This document shows positions 26,702 through 35,104 of a DNA stretch of 45,526 bases, piece after piece. The notes beneath the pieces were generated by a model that saw only the letters and a list, made by a program, of their open reading frames with translations, had not been told where the DNA came from and did no database searches. Within the stretch, counting starts at the first letter, position 1. Each line of letters begins with the position of its first letter. A program made the translations under genes and the position numbers. Source of the stretch: Paenibacillus gorillae. GTDB lineage: Bacteria > Bacillota > Bacilli > Paenibacillales > Paenibacillaceae. Location: NCBI RefSeq assembly GCF_000513275.1, contig NZ_CBVJ010000101.1, positions 1 through 45,526 on the forward strand. The letters are read 5' to 3'.

Positions 26702-27160
26702 ATGAAAAAGACAGTTGGATTTATGCTGGCTACATGCCTGACACTGACGATATCGGCTTCGGCTTACGCCAATCAAAGCTCAATGAACAGCAATAGCACC
26801 GTCTCGCCGATAACGCCATACTCCAATAATCAGAACAACTCCGGCACTTATGGTACCTATACCAACGGTACCTATAATGGTACTGGACGCGGCTTATCAA
26901 CCGGGAATGGTCTGGGAACCTATTCTGATTACGGCACTGGCACCCGTACTGGTACAGGGATGGGAACCAACAACTATAGAGGCTATTCTTACAATAACCA
27001 AAACGGTAATTATTATGATAACACCGTTAACGGCAATCGTTATCGGGCGACTGCTGCCGCAACTACAGCTACTAATCGCGGATCGAACTGGGGATGGCTT
27101 GGTTTGCTTGGCCTATTCGGCTTAGCTGGCATGCGCAGCCGCAACCGGGAAAGAACGTAA
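26702..27160 (+). CDS. Exported Gly/Tyr/Asn/Thr-rich protein with a WGxxGxxG C-terminus
   Basis: 152 residues; AGGAGG precedes ATG 26702. A signal peptide (1-23, cleavage after AYA) is followed by a low-complexity middle (TYGTYTNGTYNGTGRG). The C-terminus WGWLGLLGLFGLAGMRSRNRE has a Trp-Gly start, a glycine-spaced hydrophobic helix and a basic end. This tripartite tail is that of WGxxGxxG-CTERM proteins of Bacillota, thought to be sorted or processed at the cell surface. The processing enzyme is not in the window. The terminator at 27172-27202 closes the unit. Confidence 0.82.
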   Translation: MKKTVGFMLATCLTLTISASAYANQSSMNSNSTVSPITPYSNNQNNSGTYGTYTNGTYNGTGRGLSTGNGLGTYSDYGTGTRTGTGMGTNNYRGYSYNNQNGNYYDNTVNGNRYRATAAATTATNRGSNWGWLGLLGLFGLAGMRSRNRERT

Positions 27161-27171
27161 CGGAAACCAGC

Positions 27172-27202
27172 AGCAGCCGCTCCTAGGAGCGGCTGCTTTT
27201 TA
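27172..27202 (+). terminator. Bidirectional rho-independent terminator
   Basis: AGCAGCCGCTCC-ta-GGAGCGGCTGCT followed by TTTT. It lies between convergent genes; the minus-strand gene at 27183-27422 ends inside it. Confidence 0.85.
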
Positions 27203-27422
27203 ATGATGCACTGCCATGCTTATTGCTCAATACGTCTGGCAGTGCAGTCAGCAGTTGTTCTCGTGTAATCGAATCATCATAGTTCCATTCCGCATGCATT
27301 CGATAGACGAGATTTCTTTGAACAGGCGACAGCCCTTGCCAAATTGAACTTTTTAACAGCAGCCTGGTTGCATTCAGTGAAGTCTGATCATTGCTAACCA
27401 ACAAAAAAAGCCGATCCCCCAT
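27183..27422 (-). CDS. Small hypothetical protein
   Basis: 79 residues. The sequence has normal protein composition (WQGLSPVQRNLVYRMHAEW, REQLLTALPDVLS) but no ribosome binding site before ATG 27422 and no domain I recognise. Its last codons run through the convergent terminator hairpin. It may be genuine with a weak start, or the intact end of a decayed longer gene. Confidence 0.4.
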   Translation of the reverse strand: MGDRLFLLVSNDQTSLNATRLLLKSSIWQGLSPVQRNLVYRMHAEWNYDDSITREQLLTALPDVLSNKHGSASLKSSRS

Positions 27423-27523
27423 TTACATCTGCAGCCTGTCAGCCGAAATACGCTGAAAATCAATTCCTTGCCGAATGAGCTCACGAATCTAAATGATGAG
27501 CTTGCCGCTGCAGGCGATAGAAC

Positions 27524-27567
27524 GAAAAAAGGTATCCCACCGTCAAATTAACGGTGAGATACCTTTT
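27524..27567 (-). terminator. Rho-independent terminator after the lipoprotein gene
   Basis: AAAAGGTATCTCACCGT-taattt-gACGGTGGGATACCTTTTTT on the minus strand, with one mismatched position, 11 nt after the stop codon. Confidence 0.88.
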
Positions 27568-27577
27568 CTGTGTATGA

Positions 27578-28102
27578 TTACTTCACTTTGGTCGTAAGAA
27601 TAGCAAAAACGCCGTATTTTTGAGGATTATCCTTTGTGGCGCGGAACCAGACTTCGCCTTTTCCTGCCATTACACCATCTTTCGTTGCCGATAAACCATT
27701 TACCTTCTGTTCCTTCAGCACTTTCTCGATGTCGGCTGTAATAATCGTATCATATTCTTCGAGAAATTGGGCTCTGTCCTTAATTGTACGAGATTCTTTG
27801 CCGTCATGAACCATTAACGGATAAAGAATGAGATCAGCAAGTTTTTCCTTATGGTGAATCATAGCCGAGACGCGAACGTCCCGAAACATTTTGCCGAATG
27901 CGATAGGATCGCTTACTCCCGCTGCCTCGAACGGATTGCCTGCCACTTGTTCGTCGCCCGTATTCACTTTATCGATATCCGTGAAAGTCGGGATGCCGCC
28001 TTCATTACTGCTATTGCTGCCGCCCTTAGTGCAGCCGGCGCTTACAGCGAGACATACAACTAGTGCGCAAGCTAGCGCTGTACGCTTCCATGTAAATTTC
28101 AT
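27578..28102 (-). CDS. Putative lipoprotein of unknown function
   Basis: 174 residues. The N-terminus MKFTWKRTALACALVVCLAVSAGC is a lipoprotein signal with lipobox VSAGC. It would be lipidated by Lgt at that Cys and anchored to the outer membrane face. A Gly/Ser/Asn linker follows, then a ~130-residue alpha+beta domain (DVRVSAMIHHKEKLADLILYPL ... GEVWFR) that may be NTF2-like. AAAGGA precedes the start. It is a single-gene unit. No named family is claimed. Confidence 0.8.
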   Translation of the reverse strand: MKFTWKRTALACALVVCLAVSAGCTKGGSNSSNEGGIPTFTDIDKVNTGDEQVAGNPFEAAGVSDPIAFGKMFRDVRVSAMIHHKEKLADLILYPLMVHDGKESRTIKDRAQFLEEYDTIITADIEKVLKEQKVNGLSATKDGVMAGKGEVWFRATKDNPQKYGVFAILTTKVK

Positions 28103-28323
28103 TTTTAAAGTATCCTTTCCAGCTTATCATTTTCTTGAAATAGTTTCCGCTACTGTAATTAAGCTTGTACAAAGGTTAACGGACATCTTTATATTCTAGC
28201 AAGCACCGATGGGATTGACAACTAAGTAGCGTTATTTTCCAATACTGGCGCGGCTTTCTCAGAGTATTGCCCCAGAATCTGCTCCAAAAACCGAATCAAA
28301 TTTCTGCTGCTAAAAAAGAAAAA

Positions 28324-28350
28324 CAAAAAAAGCCTTGCTGCGCAAGGCTT
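28324..28350 (-). terminator. Terminator of the four-tRNA transcript
   Basis: AGCCTTGC-gca-GCAAGGCT followed by TTTTTTTG on the minus strand, 17 nt after the last tRNA (Gly-TCC). Confidence 0.85.
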
Positions 28351-28366
28351 TCGTAATTTAATTAGA

Positions 28367-28440
28367 TGGAGCGGGTGATGGGAATCGAACCCACGCTATT
28401 AGCTTGGAAGGCTAAAGTTCTACCATTGAACTACACCCGC
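28367..28440 (-). tRNA. tRNA-Gly (anticodon TCC)
   Basis: The minus strand folds as a cloverleaf: acceptor GCGGGTG/CACCCGC, anticodon loop CTTCCAA, T-loop GGTTCGATTCC, and an encoded CCA end. It is last in a run of four tRNAs. Confidence 0.95.
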
Positions 28441-28447
28441 ATATAAC

Positions 28448-28524
28448 TGGTCGGGATGACACGATTTGAACATGCGACCCCCTGGTCCCAAACCAGGTGC
28501 TCTACCAAGCTGAGCTACATCCCG
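28448..28524 (-). tRNA. tRNA-Pro (anticodon TGG)
   Basis: Acceptor CGGGATG/CATCCCG, anticodon loop TTTGGGA with anticodon TGG, T-loop GTTCAAATC, encoded ACCA end. It sits between tRNA-Arg and tRNA-Gly. Confidence 0.95.
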
Positions 28525-28539
28525 ACATATAAGTAAAAG

Positions 28540-28616
28540 TGGCGCGGCCTAAGAGATTCGAACTCCTGACCTTTTGATTCGTAGTCAAACGCTCTATCCA
28601 GCTGAGCTAAGGCCGC
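28540..28616 (-). tRNA. tRNA-Arg (anticodon ACG)
   Basis: Acceptor GCGGCCT/AGGCCGC, anticodon loop CTACGAA with anticodon ACG (read as ICG after TadA editing), T-loop GTTCGAATC, encoded GCCA end. Confidence 0.95.
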
Positions 28617-28625
28617 AAAAAATTA

Positions 28626-28700
28626 TGGAGCGGAAGACGGGAATCGAACCCGCGACCCTCGCCTTGGCAAGGCGATGCTCTACCGCTGAGCCACTTCCGC
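28626..28700 (-). tRNA. tRNA-Gly (anticodon GCC)
   Basis: Acceptor GCGGAAG/CTTCCGC, anticodon loop TTGCCAA with anticodon GCC, T-loop GTTCGATTC, encoded TCCA end. First of the four-tRNA transcript. Confidence 0.95.
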
Positions 28701-28796
28701 ATGTATGTTTGTCGTTTCAGCGATTGTATTATCGCGGCGACAAGTAATAATATATCACCTTTACGAAAGGAATGCAACTGTTTTTTTAACTTTTTT

Positions 28797-28830
28797 TAAA
28801 AATAAAAGCTGCGCCGGCAACGGCACAGCT
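28797..28830 (-). terminator. Rho-independent terminator after the ABC ATPase gene
   Basis: AGCTGTGCCG-ttgc-CGGCGCAGCT followed by TTTATTTTT on the minus strand, 16 nt after the stop codon. Confidence 0.8.
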
Positions 28831-28845
28831 TCTCCGTCATATTTC

Positions 28846-29700
28846 TTATGCTCCTGCTGCCGCCAGCATGGCCGGAGCCGGGGTAAGCTGATCCATCGCT
28901 TTATCTGCAACCGGCTCTGCAGCCAGCGCAAACGGCAGGCAAAGCGGCACACCCGTACGCGGATCCGGTACGATATCAGCCTCAATATTGAACACTTCGC
29001 GCATAATGTCAGGCGTCATGACTTCCACTGGGGAGCCTTCTCCGACGACCGTCCCTTTTTTAATCGCGATCATATGATGCGCATAACGGGACGCATGATT
29101 CAAATCATGGACAACCATAACGATCGTACGCTGGTTGCGTTCGTTCAGCTTTTGCAGCAAATGGAGAACCTCCAGCTGATGCGCCATATCGAGGAATGTC
29201 GTTGGCTCATCGAGGAACAAAATATCCGTTTCCTGAGCCAATGCCATCGCGATCCAAGCACGCTGGCGTTGACCGCCGGACAATTGGTCTACAGGCCGGT
29301 CGGCAAATTCAGCCATTCCCGTCGCTTCGATCGCCCAGCTTACGATTTTACGGTCATCCTTCGTCATCGAGCCAAAGCCCTTCTGATAAGGAAAACGTCC
29401 GTAAGAGACAAGCTCGGCCACTGCCAAGCCATCCGGTGCAGTCGGGTTTTGCGGAAGAATTGCAAGCTGCTTCGCCACTTCTTTCGTCGATTGCTTATGG
29501 ATGGACTTGCCGTCCAGCATGACTTGACCGCCTGAAGGATTCATCAAACGTGCCATCGTTTTCAGAATCGTCGATTTGCCCGATCCGTTTGAACCCACAA
29601 GCGCTGTTATTTTGCCTTGCGGGATAGCGATATTTAGATTTTGAACGATAAGGCGATCATCATAAGCAATGTCCAGATTCGAAGTCGTAAGGCGAATCAT
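28846..29700 (-). CDS. Iron-siderophore-type ABC transporter ATP-binding protein
   Basis: 284 residues. Walker [10 protein letters not shown] (36-44), Q-loop LPQN, signature LSGGQRQR (140-147), Walker B ILFLDEPT (160-167) and the H-loop VVHDLNHA are all present. The sequence is of the FecE/FhuC/YusV type that drives Fe(III)-siderophore or heme import. GGAAGGAG lies 11 nt before the start, and tandem Fur boxes lie at 29763-29806, so iron should repress it. No permease or binding protein is encoded nearby: it may serve several importers, as YusV (FeuV) does in B. subtilis. The C-terminal Ala/Pro-rich tail is longer than usual. Confidence 0.93.
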   Translation of the reverse strand: MIRLTTSNLDIAYDDRLIVQNLNIAIPQGKITALVGSNGSGKSTILKTMARLMNPSGGQVMLDGKSIHKQSTKEVAKQLAILPQNPTAPDGLAVAELVSYGRFPYQKGFGSMTKDDRKIVSWAIEATGMAEFADRPVDQLSGGQRQRAWIAMALAQETDILFLDEPTTFLDMAHQLEVLHLLQKLNERNQRTIVMVVHDLNHASRYAHHMIAIKKGTVVGEGSPVEVMTPDIMREVFNIEADIVPDPRTGVPLCLPFALAAEPVADKAMDQLTPAPAMLAAAGA

Positions 29701-29762
29701 TTGACTTGCACGCTCCTTCCAAGCCCGTTTCCCGGGATATCATCTATTTGGTGAAATATTTA

Positions 29763-29806
29763 TGATAACAATTATCATTAGCACTACTTAATGATAATTG
29801 TTCTCA
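29763..29806. promoter_or_regulatory. Two tandem Fur boxes
   Basis: TGATAACAATTATCA (29763-29777) matches the 7-1-7 consensus TGATAATnATTATCA with one mismatch. TGATAATTGTTCTCA (29792-29806) matches with two. They lie 63-106 nt upstream of the ABC ATPase start, where they would cover its promoter. Confidence 0.85.
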
Positions 29807-29924
29807 TCATCGATGTCAATGCCGTTGGAGCTTTATTTCCAAATAAAACGATGTCCGTTTTATTTTGTTCACGCCATCGCCTCATATACTCATTTTGCGA
29901 ACTGCTCACGCGTTCCCCTCTATC

Positions 29925-30665
29925 CTACTCCAGCCTAAAACCCTGTTCCCGCAAAAACTCACGCATATGCAGCCGCGGAGCCTCCTTCTTGGCCGCCATC
30001 GCTTCCGACCAGCTCGCAGCAGCTTTTCCGTTCGTCCGCTCGGCCATATAATTGCTCATTGCTACATTATATTGATCAATCGCAGGATCAATGCGCTCCT
30101 CGCAATATCCATTCTCGTGCAGAATGGCCTCTCTCGGCAGCCGCGGACGTACAAGTGGCTCCTGATCCGGCACGCCAATGCACATGCCAAACACCGGATA
30201 GACATGCTGCGGCAATCGCAGCAGCTCCGATACTTGCCGCGGATTGTTGCGCAAACCGCCGATATAGACGATGCCAAGACCTAACGATTCAGCGGCAACA
30301 GCAGCATTTTGCGCGGCCAGTGCGGTGTCGACCGTTGCAACGATGAAGTTTTCCGTCGTGCTGCGGTGCTCCTCGCCTTCCGGAAGCGCTCTAGCTGCCG
30401 CCCGTTCATACCGGTGCAAATCAGCACACCATACCAGAAACTCCGGGCATTGCAACACATACGCCTGATTGCCCGCCAGCGCAGCAAGCTGTTCCCTCAG
30501 CCCGGCATCGGTAATCCGAATAACGGTAAAAGCCTGCATATTGCTGGACGTGGACACATGCTGCGCCGCCTCTATAATGGCATCAAGCTGCTCCCTAGCT
30601 ACTGGAGCCTCTTTAAATTTTCGAATCGAACGATGCCCCAGCATCACTTGTATCGTTTCATTCAC
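29925..30665 (-). CDS. NfsA/NfrA-type flavin nitroreductase
   Basis: 246 residues. The N-terminus MLGHRSIRKFKEAPV has the FMN-binding Arg of HRSxRxF; SSSNMQAFTVIRI-like sequence (STSSNMQAFTV) and the GLGIVYIGGLRNNP loop are typical of the NfsA/NfrA (Frp) subgroup, which uses NADPH to reduce nitro compounds, quinones, flavins or chromate. A C-terminal helical extension (after ~200) completes the subunit; the enzyme is a cytosolic homodimer. It is divergent from the AraC-type regulator gene. The physiological substrate cannot be read from the sequence. Confidence 0.92.
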   Translation of the reverse strand: MNETIQVMLGHRSIRKFKEAPVAREQLDAIIEAAQHVSTSSNMQAFTVIRITDAGLREQLAALAGNQAYVLQCPEFLVWCADLHRYERAAARALPEGEEHRSTTENFIVATVDTALAAQNAAVAAESLGLGIVYIGGLRNNPRQVSELLRLPQHVYPVFGMCIGVPDQEPLVRPRLPREAILHENGYCEERIDPAIDQYNVAMSNYMAERTNGKAAASWSEAMAAKKEAPRLHMREFLREQGFRLE

Positions 30666-30926
30666 AGCTTATTCCTCCTCATGTAATACGTTTATCCCCA
30701 TACTAGCACGTCTCAAGAGAACGACTCCAGCCCCTGTGTCAAAACGCTGCTTCCGTGTAAAATGAAGCGGTACGCCGTGCTTTACGGCTATTGGCTAAAA
30801 AAGTGCAACGATTCTTGCGAAAAATATCCAATGCGATAAGCGCGTCACCATAAAAATGTCTAATTGTCTGCAAGGATACGCCCTCCTATAGTGAGGGTAT
30901 GCAGACGGAGAAAGGGATTCGATCGA

Positions 30927-33290
30927 ATGAAAAATGGCAGACCCCGGAACAACGTCAGCTTCTTCCATAAGAGCTTAATCATTACGCTGCTCATCTCAAG
31001 CATCCCATTAATTACGCTCGCTATCCTTACCTACTATACGGGGGTTCGCGAAATTGAACGGGAGGTCGGTCGCACCCAGGAGCTTCAGTATGCGCAAGTA
31101 TCAGAGAGGATGGATGCCCAGCTCACTCAGTTGAAAATGACAGTCAATCAATGGGCGTACAATCCGCTCATTATGGAGCTTCCAGGCCACTCTATCGGGC
31201 AAGATGTCCGCTATACGCTCGATCTATTCAATCAGTTGGTCGTCATGAAGCAATCCGACCCGCTCATTAGCCAAGTCTCCTTGCTGCTTGGAGGCAACAA
31301 GCCGCTTCTGATCGATGGAGAGGATGGGAGCCGCCCGCTTCCGCAAGAGCTGTTCGAAGCTCAATTTCTTCCGCTGCTGGAACAGCAGCAGATGATTTTT
31401 TGGACAGACCGGCTAGACGCCGCAGAGAACCTCACCGGTAATTCGTTGAGCTTGTCGCTGGTGCAAAAGGTTCCTGTATTAAGCGACCCTGCCTACGGTG
31501 CAATTATTGTCGGACTTAACAAGGGGGAGCTTGCCTCCTTGGTGGAGCAGCTTAGTCCGCCGGAAAAAGGAAGCGCATTCATTTTTAACCCGGATCAAGA
31601 TTATCTGGTTGCTAGCGCGGCATACCCGGCCGGAGCCGATAATAACAAGTCCAAGCTGAATGATGCCATTCTCGCTGCCGTACAGAACAGCGGGAAAAAC
31701 TCAGGTTCCTTCTCCTACTCTTTGGATCGGGAAGTGTATGTCGTCACCTATGGTCATCTGAAAAGCACAGGCTGGCTGTACGTATGTGCAACCCCGCTGT
31801 CCCATCTGATTAAGCCGGTAGAGCGGATATTCAAGCTGCCTCTATTTGCAGGAATACTGGGACTGGTCATTGCCTTTATTTTGTCATGGCTCGCATCGAA
31901 GCAGCTTTATCGGCCTTTGCTCCATTTAACCAAGGTGTTTGGACATGATCAGCCCGTATCCGCCGCCGATGCACCCAGAAGAAATGAGGTGCAGTTCATC
32001 GAGTCTAGATGGAACTATCTGCTCCGGGAAAGGACGGATATGAAATTCAAGCTGGAGAAGGCGATGCCCGCCCTGCGGGACGGATTCGTGCTGCAGCTCG
32101 TGCAGGGGCATCTGAATGCCTTGCCCGACTACCGGATCCGCGAGCAATTCGAACAATATGAGCTGCCGACGGAATACGTCTGCTATTCAATGCTGCTGGT
32201 GGAGCTCAGCGGTTTTGCCAACCGCTACGGCAATTTGACGAGCGGCGACGACCGGCTCCTTACGTTCGCAGCTGCCAACATTATGGAGGAGATGCTTCAA
32301 GAGCTACAACAGTCTGAGCACTCTCCACTGTCTATGCCTGCACTCGTGATTAATTTCCAAGACTTGACGATCGGGGTGCTGTTCACCCACTCTGATGAGT
32401 TAGCCAAGGAGCAGATCAAAGCTGCCGTCTCGGGATTTGGCCGGCAGTTGATCGCACCTTTGCAAACTTATCTGAAGCTCCAGGCAACCGTCGGCGTCAG
32501 CCGGGTGACTACATCCGTGAAGCATTTGTCCATCATGCTGGAGGATACCCGCCGGGCAATGCGTCACCGGGGAACGGAGACGGGCGATTCTGTGATCGAT
32601 ACAGAGGCAGCGGCGCCGGCAGGCGAGCCCGCTTCCATCTATCCTTTCCTTCAAGGAAATCTGCTTCTCCAGGCGCTGCAATCAGGCATGGAGGAACAAG
32701 CCGCCCAGCATGCCGAGGCTTTCATGGACGCTTTGCGAGCCAAATCGTCCAATGCTTACGCCATTCAGCAGGGAATGCTGCAATTGCTGGGCAACGTTCT
32801 TTTTACGATGATTCAGATGGGCAGCAATCCTCAGCGCTTATACAAAGGGATTAATCTGTACGAGCAGCTGCTGCAGCTCCGTGAGCCTTCTGCCATGCTG
32901 AACTGGTTCAACACCGCCGTACTGGCGCCTTTTATGGAGGAAATGCAGTCGCATAAGGATATGGAGATCAAACAGACGGTAGAGAAAGTGATGGCCCTCA
33001 TGCAGGAGCATTACATGCAGGATCTGTCACTGGAGGATTGCGCCGAACGATTCGGCACTTACCCGCAGAAGCTCAGCGTCAGCTTCCGGCAATACGCCGG
33101 CGTTAACTTCATTGATTATTTAACCCGTTTACGATTAAACAGGTCAAAGGAACTGCTTGTCGGCACGCATTTGAAAATTAGCGAGATCGCCGCACAGGTC
33201 GGCTATCAGCCTGCTTATTACAACCGTACATTCAAAAAACACGAAGGTCTCACGCCTGGACAATACCGTGAGAAGCATACACCTGAGTAA
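30927..33290 (+). CDS. Membrane-bound cache-domain AraC family regulator
   Basis: 787 residues from ATG 30927 (GGAGAAAGGGA upstream). A membrane helix (about 17-40), an extracellular double-cache sensor region (about 40-295) and a second helix (~305-325) anchor it. A long cytosolic region and a C-terminal AraC HTH pair follow (LEDCAERFGTYPQKLSVSFRQYAG ... EIAAQVGYQPAYYNRTFKKHEGLTPGQYR). This one-component architecture is frequent in Paenibacillus next to LplABC-type sugar transporters, which it controls on sensing the sugar outside. It ends 22 nt before the permease gene start, so it is probably co-transcribed with or directly activates that operon. Confidence 0.93.
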   Translation: MKNGRPRNNVSFFHKSLIITLLISSIPLITLAILTYYTGVREIEREVGRTQELQYAQVSERMDAQLTQLKMTVNQWAYNPLIMELPGHSIGQDVRYTLDLFNQLVVMKQSDPLISQVSLLLGGNKPLLIDGEDGSRPLPQELFEAQFLPLLEQQQMIFWTDRLDAAENLTGNSLSLSLVQKVPVLSDPAYGAIIVGLNKGELASLVEQLSPPEKGSAFIFNPDQDYLVASAAYPAGADNNKSKLNDAILAAVQNSGKNSGSFSYSLDREVYVVTYGHLKSTGWLYVCATPLSHLIKPVERIFKLPLFAGILGLVIAFILSWLASKQLYRPLLHLTKVFGHDQPVSAADAPRRNEVQFIESRWNYLLRERTDMKFKLEKAMPALRDGFVLQLVQGHLNALPDYRIREQFEQYELPTEYVCYSMLLVELSGFANRYGNLTSGDDRLLTFAAANIMEEMLQELQQSEHSPLSMPALVINFQDLTIGVLFTHSDELAKEQIKAAVSGFGRQLIAPLQTYLKLQATVGVSRVTTSVKHLSIMLEDTRRAMRHRGTETGDSVIDTEAAAPAGEPASIYPFLQGNLLLQALQSGMEEQAAQHAEAFMDALRAKSSNAYAIQQGMLQLLGNVLFTMIQMGSNPQRLYKGINLYEQLLQLREPSAMLNWFNTAVLAPFMEEMQSHKDMEIKQTVEKVMALMQEHYMQDLSLEDCAERFGTYPQKLSVSFRQYAGVNFIDYLTRLRLNRSKELLVGTHLKISEIAAQVGYQPAYYNRTFKKHEGLTPGQYREKHTPE

Positions 33291-33312
33291 CGGCTTTAGG
33301 AGGAACGAGGTT

Positions 33313-34215
33313 ATGAAGGTTCTAACCGGCATACGGAAAGATGTATTTTTATATTTGCTTATTTTACCTGGCGTCATCTATTTCCTGCTGTTCAAATATG
33401 TGCCGATGTGGGGCATCATCATTTCATTTCAAGATTACTCGCCTTATATGGGCATGTGGAGGAGTCCCTGGGTCGGGTTCGAGCATTTTGTCACCTTGTT
33501 CAAAAATCCCGACTTCTTTCTGATTTTCCGCAATACGATGGTGATCAGCCTGATGAACATCCTGTTTTATTTTCCAATGCCGATCATCATTGCCCTTATG
33601 CTGAACGAGCTTCGCTTGAAACGGTATAAACGCGTCATTCAGTCCGTCATTTATTTGCCCCATTTTCTGTCCTGGGTCATTATTTCGGGCATTACGTTTC
33701 TGCTGCTGTCCCAAAGCGGAGGCATCATTAACAAGCTGCTCGTGAACTTCGGCTTCGAGCCGTATAATTTCCTGACGAATCCGGGCATCTTCTGGCAGCT
33801 GCTCACCGTGCAGAGCATATGGAAGGAGACCGGCTGGGGCACAATCATCTTCCTTGCGGCGATGGCCGGCATTGATCCGCAGCTTAATGAAGCGGCCAAA
33901 ATCGACGGCGCCAGCCGGCTCCGGCAAATCTGGCATGTCACGCTTCCCGGCATCCGCCACGTCGTCATTACGCTCTTGATCCTGCGCCTCGGCAGCATTA
34001 TGGACGTCGGGTTTGAGCAAGTCTTCCTGATGATGAACAGCGCAGTTACGGATGTGGCGGACGTGTTCGAAACCTATGTCTACCGCAACGGTATACAGCA
34101 AGGCCAGTTCAGCTACAGCACCGCCGTCGGTTTGTTCAAATCGGTCATCGGCCTGATCATGGTTATCGGTGCCAATAAGCTGGCCAAACGATTCGGCGAG
34201 GAGGGACTGTACTAA
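33313..34215 (+). CDS. Carbohydrate ABC transporter permease, LplB type
   Basis: 300 residues from ATG 33313, after TAGGAGG; a longer upstream frame overlaps the regulator gene. Six predicted membrane helices and the cytosolic EAA loop (NEAAKIDGASRLRQIWHVTLPGI), which docks on the ATPase, mark it as a CUT1 permease. The closest named relatives are B. subtilis LplB and YtcP/YteP-like proteins for complex plant sugars. Its stop codon overlaps the start of the next permease gene (TAATG), giving coupled translation. No ATPase gene is present; a shared MsmX-like ATPase is the usual partner. Confidence 0.92.
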   Translation: MKVLTGIRKDVFLYLLILPGVIYFLLFKYVPMWGIIISFQDYSPYMGMWRSPWVGFEHFVTLFKNPDFFLIFRNTMVISLMNILFYFPMPIIIALMLNELRLKRYKRVIQSVIYLPHFLSWVIISGITFLLLSQSGGIINKLLVNFGFEPYNFLTNPGIFWQLLTVQSIWKETGWGTIIFLAAMAGIDPQLNEAAKIDGASRLRQIWHVTLPGIRHVVITLLILRLGSIMDVGFEQVFLMMNSAVTDVADVFETYVYRNGIQQGQFSYSTAVGLFKSVIGLIMVIGANKLAKRFGEEGLY

Positions 34216-35087
34216 TGAAAGAAGGCAAGCTGTTCGATATCATCAATATTTTCATTCTGACAGTGGTTGGACTGGTAACGCTCTTCCCGCTCTATTATGT
34301 ATTTGTCGTCTCGTTCACTGATCCCGCCGAATATATCGCCAAGCAAGGCTTTGTGCTATTTCCCGAAAAATGGTCGCTGCTGTCGTACAAATACATCCTG
34401 TCCACCGCTTCATACATTCGCGCAACGGGCGTCAGCACCTTTCTGGCAACAGTAGGCACGGTACTTAGCCTCATGGTAACCGCTACGCTTGCCTATGGTC
34501 TTTCCCGAAAGCGCTTAAAAGTCCGTAAACCGCTCATGATGATGGTGCTCTTCACGATGCTGTTCAGCCCTGGCATTATTCCGCATTACATTCTCGTGCG
34601 TGACCTTCATCTCATCAATAACATCTGGTCGTTGATTCTACCTGTGCTGAGCAGCGGCTGGTACGTGTTTCTGATGAAAAGCTTCTTCGACAGCATTCCG
34701 CCAGCGCTAGAGGAAGCAGCTATGGTAGACGGCTACAATGACATCGGTATCTTTTTCCGCATCATTTTGCCGTTGTCGCTGCCGGCTATGGCCGCATTTG
34801 GCCTCTTCTACGCCGTTGGCTACTGGAACACCTATTTCAATGCGGTCCTCTATATCAATGATTCTACGAAATGGCCGCTGCAAATTTTGCTGCAAAACAT
34901 ATTGATTGAATCATCAACCTCATCACAAGGCTCGGGTGCCGCAGAGCTGATGAATGAACAGCAATTGCCCGCCCAAACGTTGAAAATGGCTGCCGTCGTC
35001 GTAGCGACAACGCCAATTCTCATGATCTACCCGCTGCTGCAAAAGCATTTTGCCAAAGGCGTTATGCTCGGCTCTGTCAAAGAATAA
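34215..35087 (+). CDS. Carbohydrate ABC transporter permease, LplC type
   Basis: 290 residues. Six membrane helices and the EAA loop (LEEAAMVDGYNDIGIFFRIILPLSLPA) identify a CUT1 permease that pairs with the LplB-type protein. The late stretch NEQQLPAQTLKMAAVVVATTPIL and C-terminal HFAKGVMLGSVKE are characteristic of the LplC/YtcP group. It starts inside the stop codon of the preceding gene and is followed after 17 nt by the binding-protein gene, so the three form one operon. Confidence 0.92.
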   Translation: MKEGKLFDIINIFILTVVGLVTLFPLYYVFVVSFTDPAEYIAKQGFVLFPEKWSLLSYKYILSTASYIRATGVSTFLATVGTVLSLMVTATLAYGLSRKRLKVRKPLMMMVLFTMLFSPGIIPHYILVRDLHLINNIWSLILPVLSSGWYVFLMKSFFDSIPPALEEAAMVDGYNDIGIFFRIILPLSLPAMAAFGLFYAVGYWNTYFNAVLYINDSTKWPLQILLQNILIESSTSSQGSGAAELMNEQQLPAQTLKMAAVVVATTPILMIYPLLQKHFAKGVMLGSVKE

Positions 35088-35104
35088 AGGGAGGGTTTCT
35101 TTCT

